A stretch of 64,000 nt of DNA from Sphingobacterium multivorum (lineage in GTDB: Bacteria > Bacteroidota > Bacteroidia > Sphingobacteriales > Sphingobacteriaceae): contig NZ_CP154261.1 in NCBI RefSeq assembly GCF_039511225.1, forward strand, positions 2,790,001 through 2,854,000, read 5' to 3'. Position 1 is the first letter of the stretch. Each line of letters opens with the position of its first letter. Position numbers and translations under genes: made by a program. Of the stretch, positions 52,003 through 60,991 are shown in pieces. The notes beneath the pieces were generated by a model. The model was not told where the DNA came from. It saw only the letters and a program-made list of their open reading frames with translations, and ran no database searches.

Positions 52003-52036
52003 TTGACCGTATTTGTTAACATAATCAAAGCAAGTG

Positions 52037-54070
52037 ATGGAACATAAACATCGTTATGATGCACAAGGCAGACAGCTTTGTTGTACACAGACAGAAAAAA
52101 TATATAATCAGGCTGGAGCTGAGGATCTTATTGGGAAAGCTCCGGCTTCCAGCCATGGTCATGACCATAGCCATGATGAGGACGGTCACGATCACTCGAC
52201 GGCAGGGGCCAGTCAGATGCAGTTATTTCTACCCGCGCTAATTTCTTTTATCTTACTCATTGCTGCTATAGCCATGGATAATTGGATTGCACAATCCTGG
52301 TTTAAGGATTGGGTCCGTACAGGCTGGTACATATTAGCTTATCTACCGGTTGGGTTTCCTGTTATCAGGGATGCTTTAAAGAGTATAGCCAAAGGGGAAA
52401 TCTTTTCGGAGTTTTTGTTAATGAGTATTGCTACCATAGGCGCTTTTGGGATCAAAGAATACCCCGAGGCTGTAGCGGTAATGTTGTTTTACGCCGTAGG
52501 AGAGGTGTTTCAGACCTTGGCGGTAAGTCGGGCTAAAAGCAATATTAAGGCTCTACTGGATCAGCGTCCGGATGAGGTGACCATTTTGGAGAATGGAAAG
52601 AGCAAAGTGATCAAAGCTGCCGATGCAGGTATAGGAGCAATAGTTCAGCTGAAACCCGGTGAAAAGCTTGGGCTTGATGGTGAATTGTTGTCTGAGCAAG
52701 GTGCATTTAATACAGCTGCGCTGACTGGCGAGAGCAAGCCAGATACAAAGATGAAGGGTGATGTTGTACTGGCTGGAATGATTAATATGAACACCGTGAG
52801 CCTAGTTCAAGTGACAACAGCATATCAGGACAGCAAGTTGAGCAAAATCCTCGAACTCGTACAGAACGCAACGGCTCAAAAAGCACCTACAGAGCTGTTT
52901 ATTCGCAAATTTGCTAAGATATATACCCCAATTGTCGTGTTTTTGGCGATTGGAATTTGTCTCCTGCCTTACTTGTTTGTGGATCAATATGTATTTAGCG
53001 AATGGTTGTATAGGGCTCTCGTGTTTTTAGTGATCTCCTGTCCCTGTGCACTTGTTATTTCAATTCCTTTGGGATATTTTGGTGGAATTGGTGCTGCTAG
53101 TAGGAACGGTATACTTTTTAAAGGAAGTAATTTTTTGGATGCAATGGCAGCTATCCGCCATGTCGTGATGGATAAAACCGGAACAATGACTGCCGGCGTT
53201 TTTAAAGTGCAGGAAATTAAGCTACAGGCCGGTTACGACGAAGCAAGGATTTTAAAGCTCGTCAATAAAATAGAGAGCCACAGTAGCCATCCAGTTGCAA
53301 CAGCGATTAGAGAATATGTCGGTCCGATCGATGAGTCTGTCGATCTCAATAACATAGAAGAAATCCCCGGACATGGACTAAAAGCTATTGCTGATGGCAA
53401 AGTGTTGCTGGTGGGCAACTTTAAATTGCTGGACAAATTTAATGTAGTCTATGATATCGATCCCAATAGTATCGTATATACGACCATCGCGATCGCTTTG
53501 GACGGTAAATTTGTCGGGTTCATAACCATAGCCGACAGTATTAAAGCGGATGCTGCGCTTACGATTCAACTGCTACATAAACTCGGTGTAAAAGCCACAA
53601 TGCTGAGCGGGGACAAGACGACTGTAGTCGTCTATGTTGCCAAGGAACTTGGAATAGATCAGGCCTATGGCGATCTACTGCCGGAAGATAAAGTGAATAA
53701 GGTCAGGGAAATAAAGGGACTAAACGAATCTGTTGCTTTTGTGGGGGATGGCGTTAATGATGCTCCGGTTGTCGCACTGAGTGATGTTGGAATAGCGATG
53801 GGGGGACTGGGCAGTGATGCGACGATCGAGACAGCAGATGTCGTGATACAAGATGACAAACCTTCGAAAATTCCAATGGCCATTCGCATTGGAAAAGAGA
53901 CGAAAAAAGTTGTTTATCAGAATATAGGCCTTGCCTTCATAGTCAAAGGGGTCGTGTTGATTCTTGGCGCTGGAGGTTTGGCAACCATGTGGGAGGCAGT
54001 CTTTGCCGATGTTGGCGTATCGTTAATTGCGATATTGAATGCCATAAGAATTCAGAAAATGAAATTTTGA
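52037..54070 (+). CDS. P1B-type Zn2+/Cd2+/Pb2+-transporting ATPase
   Basis: 677 residues from the ATG at 52037 (a GTG codon precedes it). N-terminus lacks a GMxCxxC metal domain and instead has a His/Asp-rich stretch HGHDHSHDEDGHDHS. Core motifs: ALTGESKP, SCPCALVISIPLGYFG (CPC), MDKTGTMT, SHSSHPVA (HP), VGDGVNDAPVVAL. The last two helices hold a Lys in NIGLAFIVKGVV and an Asp in FADVGVSLIAILNAIRI, the ZntA-type pair, indicating Zn/Cd/Pb export rather than Cu. It is 34 nt downstream of the adaptor gene, completing a heavy-metal resistance operon. A terminator follows. Confidence 0.93.
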   Translation: MEHKHRYDAQGRQLCCTQTEKIYNQAGAEDLIGKAPASSHGHDHSHDEDGHDHSTAGASQMQLFLPALISFILLIAAIAMDNWIAQSWFKDWVRTGWYILAYLPVGFPVIRDALKSIAKGEIFSEFLLMSIATIGAFGIKEYPEAVAVMLFYAVGEVFQTLAVSRAKSNIKALLDQRPDEVTILENGKSKVIKAADAGIGAIVQLKPGEKLGLDGELLSEQGAFNTAALTGESKPDTKMKGDVVLAGMINMNTVSLVQVTTAYQDSKLSKILELVQNATAQKAPTELFIRKFAKIYTPIVVFLAIGICLLPYLFVDQYVFSEWLYRALVFLVISCPCALVISIPLGYFGGIGAASRNGILFKGSNFLDAMAAIRHVVMDKTGTMTAGVFKVQEIKLQAGYDEARILKLVNKIESHSSHPVATAIREYVGPIDESVDLNNIEEIPGHGLKAIADGKVLLVGNFKLLDKFNVVYDIDPNSIVYTTIAIALDGKFVGFITIADSIKADAALTIQLLHKLGVKATMLSGDKTTVVVYVAKELGIDQAYGDLLPEDKVNKVREIKGLNESVAFVGDGVNDAPVVALSDVGIAMGGLGSDATIETADVVIQDDKPSKIPMAIRIGKETKKVVYQNIGLAFIVKGVVLILGAGGLATMWEAVFADVGVSLIAILNAIRIQKMKF

Positions 54071-54087
54071 CATTTAGCATCAAGTTG

Positions 54088-54125
54088 CACCCGCCCTTTT
54101 CATTGGATGAAATGAAGGGTGGGTG
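54088..54125 (+). terminator. Hairpin after metal ATPase gene
   Basis: 11-bp stem (cacccgccctt / aagggtgggtg, one G-T pair) with a 16-nt loop, 18 nt past the stop. The tail is only weakly T-rich. Confidence 0.65.
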
Positions 54126-54157
54126 TATGCCTATTTTTATTAGCTATCATTTATTAT

Positions 54158-54174
54158 TACTAAATATGTTAGTA
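54158..54174. promoter_or_regulatory. Dyad overlapping -7 box of dinB cassette
   Basis: TACTAA-(5 nt)-TTAGTA inverted repeat. Its right arm overlaps the first bases of the TAnnTTTG box at 54173-54180, the position where a repressor would block RNA polymerase. A LexA- or XRE/S24-type repressor is possible; none is encoded in the window. Confidence 0.5.
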
Positions 54175-54180
54175 TATTTG
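54173..54180 (+). promoter_or_regulatory. TATATTTG, candidate Bacteroidota -7 box
   Basis: Exact match to TAnnTTTG, 45 nt before the dinB ATG. No TTG at the expected -33 distance was found, so this is a candidate only. Confidence 0.5.
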
Positions 54181-54187
54181 AGCGTGA

Positions 54188-54213
54188 TTATCATTGCTTC
54201 GAAGCGATAATAA
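54188..54213. promoter_or_regulatory. Imperfect 26-bp palindrome before dinB
   Basis: Arms of 13 nt (TTATCATTGCTTC / GAAGCGATAATAA) matching at 11 of 13 positions, centred at 54200/54201, ending 11 nt before the dinB ATG. A second operator or an mRNA hairpin at the start are both possible. Confidence 0.45.
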
Positions 54214-54224
54214 GACGTCAATAC

Positions 54225-55418
54225 ATGAATGATATGGAAAGGAGCATCGTACATTGTGATCTTGATACATTTTTTGTATCTGTTGAGCGGCTGATAAACA
54301 GTAAACTTAATGGTGTACCGGTACTTATCGGTGGTAGCAGTGACCGGGGCGTGGTGGCTTCGTGTTCCTATGAAGCCAGAAAATCAGGGGTGCATGCCGC
54401 GATGCCGATGCGCTTGGCACTAAGAATGTGTCCGGATGCAGTTGTCGTTAAAGGCGATCATGATCTCTACAGTTATTACTCCAATATGGTGACCGAAATT
54501 ATTTCTCTTGAGACACCAGTTGTTGAGAAAGCAAGCATCGATGAACATTATCTTGATGTTTCCGGAATGGACCGTTTCTTTGGATGTTGGAAATGGACAC
54601 AGGAATTGCGGCAGCGCATTATTCGGGAAACGGGGCTTCCGATCAGTTTCGGCCTTTCTGTTAATAAGACGGTGTCGAAAATAGCGACCGGACAGGCGAA
54701 ACCATGTGGTGAGCTACAAGTAAATGGGGGTACAGAGAAGCAATTTTTGGCACCACTTTCTATTCGGAAAATACCGATGGTAGGTGATAAATCGTATACC
54801 CTGTTGCGTAATATGGGGATTTCGAAAATTGGAACGTTGCAACAAATGGAGATTTTCACCTTACAACAGGTCTTAGGGGAAAATGGTGTCAATATCTGGC
54901 GAAAGGCCAATGGTTTGGATGATACGCTTGTGGTCCCTTTTCGTGAGCAGAAGTCCATGTCCAAAGAAACAACCTATCAACAGGATACAATTGATATGGA
55001 TGTATTGCGGCGCACACTCATCGGTATGGTCGATAATCTCGCATTTGAATTGCGTAAAGAACAGCGGCTTACCAGCTGTGTCACCTTAAAGATACGCTAT
55101 AGTAATTTTGATACCCATACCCAACAATTGCAGATCGGGTATACCAATTCCGATCGGAGATTGATTGAAGTTGTGCTATCGCTATTTAAAAAGTTGTATA
55201 GTCGCCGCATGTTAATTCGGCTGGTGGGGATTAAGTTCTCCGGTTTGATCTATGGGGCTTACCAAACTGATCTATTTGCGGATAATGCCGAAGAAGTAAA
55301 TTTGATGCAGGCTATGGATCGTATTAAAAATCGTTACGGTACAGCGTTTTTGATGAAGGGAATCTGCGTGCCCATGCCTGGGGAGAAAGGAGGGAGGGAT
55401 GCTTTTAAATCTTCATAG
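54225..55418 (+). CDS. dinB: DinB: Y-family DNA polymerase IV-like
   Basis: 397 residues. Catalytic motifs intact: HCDLDTFF (Asp12) and ASIDEHYLD (Asp106, Glu107), steric YSYYSNMV, the helix-hairpin-helix around MVGDKSYTLLRNMGISKIGT, and the little-finger domain from about 240. A Q-x-x-L-F type beta-clamp-binding motif (QTDLFAD, from residue 347) lies near the C-terminus. So it should be an active error-prone polymerase rather than an inactive ImuB-type protein. Its 3' end overlaps dnaE by 20 nt, so both are translated together. Two dyads precede it, suggesting damage-regulated expression. Confidence 0.93.
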   Translation: MNDMERSIVHCDLDTFFVSVERLINSKLNGVPVLIGGSSDRGVVASCSYEARKSGVHAAMPMRLALRMCPDAVVVKGDHDLYSYYSNMVTEIISLETPVVEKASIDEHYLDVSGMDRFFGCWKWTQELRQRIIRETGLPISFGLSVNKTVSKIATGQAKPCGELQVNGGTEKQFLAPLSIRKIPMVGDKSYTLLRNMGISKIGTLQQMEIFTLQQVLGENGVNIWRKANGLDDTLVVPFREQKSMSKETTYQQDTIDMDVLRRTLIGMVDNLAFELRKEQRLTSCVTLKIRYSNFDTHTQQLQIGYTNSDRRLIEVVLSLFKKLYSRRMLIRLVGIKFSGLIYGAYQTDLFADNAEEVNLMQAMDRIKNRYGTAFLMKGICVPMPGEKGGRDAFKSS

Positions 55419-58335
55419 TTTTTATAGTTTGCGTTATGGCACATTGAGTCTGGAAGATCTTATTGAAGGCATGCAGTCCGGTGGTTACGATACCGCCGTA
55501 CTAACCGATATTAACAATACTTCCGGATCATTGGATTTTATTCGGTTGGGTCGGAAAAAGGGGCTGAATTTACTTGCAGGAATGGAGTTTCGAGACGGTG
55601 ATAAGCTTTGTTTTGTCGCTATAGCGAAGAGCGAACGTGGTTTTCAAGAGATTAATGCCTATCGTACCAAACTCAGTAGGGAACAACGATCTGTACCGCA
55701 ACGCGCTCCTGATTTTGAACAGGTATTTGTTGTTTATCCTTTTTCGGGGATCAACCACGATGGCTTGCGCGACTATGAATATATTGGCATAAGGCCTTCA
55801 GAACGGACCAAAGTACGGTTGTATGATCGAAAATATTTAGCGCATTGTGTCATTTTAGCAACGGTTAGTTTCAAACGAGATGATTATGTGCTGCATAGGC
55901 AATTGCGGGCCATTGATAATAATCTGTTAATATCACAATTGGAGAGGGATCAGGTGGCCCATCCGGATGAAATGCTGTTGTCAAGACTGACCTTAACGGA
56001 AATGTTTTCGGATCTGCCGGAGCTTGTGAATAATACAGAGCAGCTGCTTGCCCAGTGCTCTTTCTACTTCGACTTTGAGACCGTTAAAAATAAAACCACA
56101 TTTACAGACAGTCATTATGGGGATAAGCAATTGCTTTTTAGTGAGGCATTAGCGGGGCTGGAAAGACGTTATGGAAAAAATGATACCATTGCAATGGAAC
56201 GAGTCCAACGGGAATTGGAAATTATAGAACAACTTAAGTTTTCAAGTTATTTTCTGATCACGAATGATATCTGTAACTATGCTCGGCATAGCGATTTTCA
56301 TTACGTGGGGCGTGGCTCCGGAGCAAACTCCGCCGTTGCTTATTGTTTGGGAATTACCGATGTCGATCCCATCGCGCTGCATCTGCCATTTGAGCGTTTT
56401 CTAAATCCAAAACGGAAGAGTGCCCCCGATTTTGATATTGACTTTAGCTGGAATGAACGTGACGCTATGTATCGTTATATTTTTAATAAATATAAACGTG
56501 GACATGTTGCGTTGATGGGCGCTATGAGTACGTTTCGGTCGCGAAGTATTTTGCGTGAGCTTGGAAAGGTATATGGGCTTCCTAAGGGAGAAATAGATCG
56601 GTTAATCAAGGAACCCGAACATATGCTGAACAAAAATGAGGTAACGAATACCATTTTGAATGTATATAACCGGATGGCGGATTTCCCTAATCAACGTTCA
56701 ATTCACGCAAGTGGGCTACTCATTTCAGAAGCTCCTTTGGTATGTTATGGAGCGATGGACTACCCGCCTAAAGGACTGCCCACGATGCAATTTGACATGT
56801 ATGTTGCCGAAGATATTGGTTTTGAAAAATTTGATATCCTATCACAACGGGGAATAGGGCATATAAAAGACTGTAAGGCGATCGTACGGGAGAATCTGGG
56901 CGAGCTGATTGATACCGACAACCCCAAGCGTTTCTTTGATGATCCGCTAATAGCAGCACAACTGCAGTCGGCCCATACTATTGGGTGTTTTTATATTGAA
57001 AGTCCGGCGATGCGGCAACTATTGACCAAACTGTCCTGTAATACCTATAACACATTAGTGGCAGCATCGTCCATTATTCGTCCCGGTGTGGCGAGTTCAG
57101 GAATGATGAACGAGTATATTCGGCGTCACCACGACCCAGCTGTTGCGAATTATCCGCATCCAGTATTCAAAGAACAGCTGGCTGAAACTTATGGTGTGAT
57201 GGTTTATCAGGAAGACGTAATGAAAATTGCGAATGCCTATGGTGGTCTGGATATGGCAGATGCGGATGTGCTGCGGCGAATGATGTCGGGCAAGTATCGT
57301 GATAAAGAGCATCTTGCGGCCATTAAAGGACGTTTTTTTGCCAATTGCAAGACACGGGGGTACGAGCAGCAGGGAAGTTTAGAAATCTGGAGACAGATGG
57401 AGAGCTTTGCCGGCTATTCATTTAATAAGGCACATTCAGCTTCCTATGCTGTTGAGAGTTACCAGAGTTTATACTTAAAAACCTATTTTCCATTGGAGTT
57501 TATGGTTGCGGTACTCAATAATTACGGTGGTTTTTATAATCGTAAGGTTTACGTAAATGAAGCGCGGGTTGCGGGCGCTACGATTTGTTTACCATGTGTC
57601 AACCAGTCTCATTTAAATGCACGTATTTTTGGAAAAGATATCTATCTGGGCTTTGATTGCCTTCAGCGTCTGGAGGAAAAATTGGCTTTACGGATAGTGA
57701 ATGAACGGGAATTGAATGGACCCTATCTCAGTTTGGAAAATTTTATTGGCCGGACGGAAATTGGCCTGGAGCAATTGATCATTTTAATCCGTGTGGGCGC
57801 CTTGCGTTTTACGGCTATAGGAAAAAAGCAATTATTGTGGGAAGGCCATTTGATGATGAGTAAATATAAACCTCGCCGTGGCGGAAATGTTCTCTTTGAA
57901 ATTGAGACTAAAAAACCGTTGCTTCCTTTGTTTGAAGAAAACCGCTTGGAAGACTATTATGACGAACTGGAGTTGATTGGTTTCTGTGTTACGGGAACAT
58001 TGTTTGATTTGGCAAAAAGCAGTTACAGAGGCGATCTTTTTGCAGAAGACATGAGGGCGCATGAAGGTAAAACAATTCGGATGGTAGGCGATTTCGTCTG
58101 TGAAAAAATAGTCAAGATGCGCAATGGAGGGCAAATGAAATTTGGAACCTTCTTGGATGCAGAAGGACATTTTTTTGATACTGTCCATTTCCCGCAGACA
58201 CTTATCGAATATCCACTGCGGGGAAACGGTATTTATTTGATCGAAGGAAAAATTGTAGTTGACTATGGCTGCCCCTCACTTGAAGTAATACGATGTGCCA
58301 AGATGCCTTTAAAATCTGATCCGCGAAGTGAATAG
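55399..58335 (+). CDS. dnaE: Short DnaE-type DNA polymerase III alpha, damage-associated
   Basis: 978 residues, shorter than replicative DnaE (about 1160). N-terminal PHP domain (MLLNLHSFYSLRYGTLSLED; VLTDINNTSGSL), a palm with PDFDIDFSW (343-351, catalytic Asp344/Asp346/Asp348-type triad), YVGRGSGANSAVAYCLGI, and HASGLLISEAPLV in the fingers; a helix-hairpin and OB-like segment (IRMVGDFVCEKIVKMRNGGQ) at the end. Overlaps dinB by 20 nt. The combination with a Y-family polymerase resembles ImuB-DnaE2 (ImuC) mutasomes, though no ImuA-like gene is seen and DinB here is catalytic. Likely a damage-induced translesion partner. Confidence 0.92.
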   Translation: MLLNLHSFYSLRYGTLSLEDLIEGMQSGGYDTAVLTDINNTSGSLDFIRLGRKKGLNLLAGMEFRDGDKLCFVAIAKSERGFQEINAYRTKLSREQRSVPQRAPDFEQVFVVYPFSGINHDGLRDYEYIGIRPSERTKVRLYDRKYLAHCVILATVSFKRDDYVLHRQLRAIDNNLLISQLERDQVAHPDEMLLSRLTLTEMFSDLPELVNNTEQLLAQCSFYFDFETVKNKTTFTDSHYGDKQLLFSEALAGLERRYGKNDTIAMERVQRELEIIEQLKFSSYFLITNDICNYARHSDFHYVGRGSGANSAVAYCLGITDVDPIALHLPFERFLNPKRKSAPDFDIDFSWNERDAMYRYIFNKYKRGHVALMGAMSTFRSRSILRELGKVYGLPKGEIDRLIKEPEHMLNKNEVTNTILNVYNRMADFPNQRSIHASGLLISEAPLVCYGAMDYPPKGLPTMQFDMYVAEDIGFEKFDILSQRGIGHIKDCKAIVRENLGELIDTDNPKRFFDDPLIAAQLQSAHTIGCFYIESPAMRQLLTKLSCNTYNTLVAASSIIRPGVASSGMMNEYIRRHHDPAVANYPHPVFKEQLAETYGVMVYQEDVMKIANAYGGLDMADADVLRRMMSGKYRDKEHLAAIKGRFFANCKTRGYEQQGSLEIWRQMESFAGYSFNKAHSASYAVESYQSLYLKTYFPLEFMVAVLNNYGGFYNRKVYVNEARVAGATICLPCVNQSHLNARIFGKDIYLGFDCLQRLEEKLALRIVNERELNGPYLSLENFIGRTEIGLEQLIILIRVGALRFTAIGKKQLLWEGHLMMSKYKPRRGGNVLFEIETKKPLLPLFEENRLEDYYDELELIGFCVTGTLFDLAKSSYRGDLFAEDMRAHEGKTIRMVGDFVCEKIVKMRNGGQMKFGTFLDAEGHFFDTVHFPQTLIEYPLRGNGIYLIEGKIVVDYGCPSLEVIRCAKMPLKSDPRSE

Positions 58336-58382
58336 CCTGTTTTTTAAATTACCTTTGTAAGAACTTACCTGGTGTTAAAGTG

Positions 58383-59180
58383 ATGACGAAAGAGCAAATT
58401 ACCGGATTGCTTGAAGGAGTACCCTCTGCAATCGGCGTATATTATATTTATGATAAGCATGATGCGCTAATTTATGTCGGCAAGAGTATCGATATTAGAA
58501 ATAGGTTATTACAGCATTTTAGAAGCACAGATTTTAAGGAACGTAAAATCCAAGAGGCAGCTAGCAGAGTTGGATTTGAACTGACGGGGCATGAACTACT
58601 AGCGTTATTGCATGAATCTGACCTGATCAAAAAATACCAACCCTATTACAATCGGGCGCAGCGTCGAACTTACTATGGATTTGGTCTTTATCTGACCATA
58701 AATTCGTCAGGTTATCAAGTGCTTCAGGTTGAGGTGCTTGATCCCGAACGTGAAGAGTTAATGACTTTTTCAAGTTATCAGGAGGGGCGGGAGCAATTAT
58801 TCCATATTGTGGAAGCTTATCAGCTATGTCAAAAAATAAACAAATTACAGACGTATACGAAACATTGTTTTCAGTATATGTTGAAGACCTGTAAGGGGGC
58901 CTGTATTGCGCAGGAGGTTCCAGAAGACTATAATCGAAGAGTACAGGAATTTGTAGGCTCGTCGGAGCTGCCGATGGGCGAAATATTTTTGGAGTTTTTA
59001 GGGCGTAATCCCAATGAAAAGGGCCTTGTTTACTTGTCGGATGGTCGGTATAAAGGATTTGGTTACTGTAATAAGCGTGTATATAGTGAAAAGAAAAAAC
59101 GGGAAGCCATTATCTCCAAGGCTGACAACAGGGATATCAGACGTATTTTGAGACGCTATTTCAAACTCAACCCTGTTTAA
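58383..59180 (+). CDS. GIY-YIG nuclease (Cho/UvrC N-terminal-like)
   Basis: 265 residues from the ATG at 58383 (a GTG precedes it). GIY-YIG core: GVYYIYD and LIYVGKSIDIRNRLLQHF, with HELLALLHESDLIKKYQPYYN (Glu of the active site) following, as in UvrC and the E. coli SOS-induced Cho nuclease. The rest resembles the UvrC linker, with TYTKHCFQYMLKTCKGACIA (Cys cluster). No UvrC C-terminal RNase H-like domain. It could incise DNA at lesions. It begins 47 nt after dnaE and probably belongs to the same cassette. Confidence 0.88.
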   Translation: MTKEQITGLLEGVPSAIGVYYIYDKHDALIYVGKSIDIRNRLLQHFRSTDFKERKIQEAASRVGFELTGHELLALLHESDLIKKYQPYYNRAQRRTYYGFGLYLTINSSGYQVLQVEVLDPEREELMTFSSYQEGREQLFHIVEAYQLCQKINKLQTYTKHCFQYMLKTCKGACIAQEVPEDYNRRVQEFVGSSELPMGEIFLEFLGRNPNEKGLVYLSDGRYKGFGYCNKRVYSEKKKREAIISKADNRDIRRILRRYFKLNPV

Positions 59181-59189
59181 ATTTTTATC

Positions 59190-59230
59190 AACACTGATTT
59201 ACTGGCTTGATACACCAGTAAATCAGTGTT
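59190..59230. terminator. Perfect 16-bp inverted repeat between convergent genes
   Basis: Arms aacactgatttactgg and its complement, 9-nt loop, right arm covering the last codons of the sulfatase. It can serve both the GIY-YIG transcript (plus) and the sulfatase transcript (minus); T-runs are weak. Confidence 0.6.
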
Positions 59231-60821
59231 TCACCTTTGGTAAAAACTTTTTGTCGTTCTCATCGGAATCTTTATAGTAGGCTCGCGCTTCGTCCAGTTT
59301 ATGATGCATTTCTTCACGTACGTTGTGGTATCCTTGTACTTGGTATACATTCTGCATTTCCTGTGGATCTTTTTCTAGATCGTATAATTCCCACTCATCT
59401 TTGTCATAATAGAAATGGATCAGTTTGTACCTTTCGGTACGAATTCCATAATGTCGTTTTACCATGTGAATGGAAGGATACTCATAATAGGTGTAATATA
59501 CGGCATCGCGCCATTGCTTTTCTTTTCCATTGAGTAGGCCACGAAAAGATTTTCCCTGCATATCTTTCGGGATTGCAAGTCCTGCATAATCTAGGATTGT
59601 GGGGGCAAAATCGAGATTCTGGACAAGTGCTTTTGAGGATTGGCCAGCTTTAATCTCTGCTGGATAGCGGATCAATAAGGGAGTTCGAAGCGATTCCTCA
59701 TACATAAAGCGTTTGTCAAACCAGCCATGTTCTCCTAGATAGAACCCTTGGTCCGAAGTATAAATGACAATGGTATTTTCGTCGAGTCCGTTGTCTTTGA
59801 GAAATTCCAATAGACGTCCAACGCCATCGTCTACCGCTGCAACGGTACCAAGGTAATCCTGCATATAGCGTTGATATCGCCAGCGCATCAGGTCTTCTTT
59901 GGACATGCTGGGATATTTTATCTTAAAATCTGCCATAATTGGGTTGTATATTGAATCCCATGTTGCACGTTGTGCTGCGGTCATTCTTCCTAAGTTTCCA
60001 TTAAAGGCAGCTTTATCCCAAGATAGATATTCTTTTAGTCCCAATTCATCCATTAGCGTAGGCGGTATTTTGTTGTCACCAGCCCAGTTCATGTGTTTAA
60101 GGATATTCATTTCCGCGGTTTTTGCGGCGGTTCCTCTTCCTTCGTAGGTGTCGAATAAATTGCTCGGTTCTATATAGGTTTTTGACGTATACTGTCGGAG
60201 ATGTCGTAAAGCAGGTAGCCATTCTCGGTGTGGCGCTTTTTGATGATAAAGCACACAGAATGGTTTACTAGTATCTCTTTTAGCGATCCAATCTAAGGCC
60301 ATATCGGTGGTGAGATCCGATACATAGCCTGGTATTTGTTGTTTCACACCATTGATAATGAAGTTTGGATTATAATATTCGCCCTGGTCGATAAGGACCG
60401 CGGAGTGGTTGAAACCCTGTGGCAAGCCATCCATGTGGATTTTACCGATTAATGCTGTTTGGTAACCATTTTTTTGAAGAATCTTAGCAAAGTTGTCCTG
60501 ATTCCAATCGAATTTTGCCTCATTATCAATTTTCCCATTTATATAACTGTGCTTTCCCGTTAAAAGCACAGCCCGACTTGGAGCACATAATGAATTTGTC
60601 ACAGTTGCCCGTGTGAAAATGGCCCCTTCCTGTGCTAATCTGTCAATATTGGGTGTTTCATTTAATCCGTAACCATAAGCGCTGATCGCTTGATAACCAT
60701 GGTCATCACTCATGATATATACAATATTTGGATGCTTTTTTGTCTGCTCTTTTTGTGCCAATGCCCAAAAAGGTACACATGCGTACAAGGTGAACGTAAG
60801 AATATAATGATGCAGTTTCAT
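59223..60821 (-). CDS. Secreted sulfatase (arylsulfatase / glycan sulfatase)
   Basis: 532 residues with a signal peptide (cut near LAQ, residue 23). The formylglycine motif SLCAPSRAVLLTG (Cys79-x-Pro-Ser-Arg) is complete, metal ligands Asp39/Asp40 lie in IVYIMSDDHGYQAI, and YTSDQGFYLGEHGWFDKRFM carries the later Asp/Gln/His residues. The length and sequence fit family S1 sulfatases, possibly the S1_11 type acting on GlcNAc-6-sulfate, though subfamily is not certain. Needs an anaerobic or aerobic sulfatase-maturing enzyme, not seen here. A fucosidase lies 22 kb away; both would suit sulfated, fucosylated glycans. Confidence 0.9.
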   Translation of the reverse strand: MKLHHYILTFTLYACVPFWALAQKEQTKKHPNIVYIMSDDHGYQAISAYGYGLNETPNIDRLAQEGAIFTRATVTNSLCAPSRAVLLTGKHSYINGKIDNEAKFDWNQDNFAKILQKNGYQTALIGKIHMDGLPQGFNHSAVLIDQGEYYNPNFIINGVKQQIPGYVSDLTTDMALDWIAKRDTSKPFCVLYHQKAPHREWLPALRHLRQYTSKTYIEPSNLFDTYEGRGTAAKTAEMNILKHMNWAGDNKIPPTLMDELGLKEYLSWDKAAFNGNLGRMTAAQRATWDSIYNPIMADFKIKYPSMSKEDLMRWRYQRYMQDYLGTVAAVDDGVGRLLEFLKDNGLDENTIVIYTSDQGFYLGEHGWFDKRFMYEESLRTPLLIRYPAEIKAGQSSKALVQNLDFAPTILDYAGLAIPKDMQGKSFRGLLNGKEKQWRDAVYYTYYEYPSIHMVKRHYGIRTERYKLIHFYYDKDEWELYDLEKDPQEMQNVYQVQGYHNVREEMHHKLDEARAYYKDSDENDKKFLPKVKH

Positions 60822-60991
60822 GGTTAAGGTTTGTATGTGTTGCGACGATCGTTTTTACCACAAGCTAATATAGCTGTTTTCATTGAGACAAAGATGGTGC
60901 TATTAGTTTAATGATACCTTTTACTATTTAAATGATTTGTTTATTTTATTATTCTGATAGAAATTTGCAGTATTGATAATTTTACTTATAT

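Noticed and set aside
54225..55418. Assignment of the Y-family protein as ImuB
   Set aside because: Catalytic Asp12, Asp106 and Glu107 are all present, whereas ImuB lacks them; called DinB instead.
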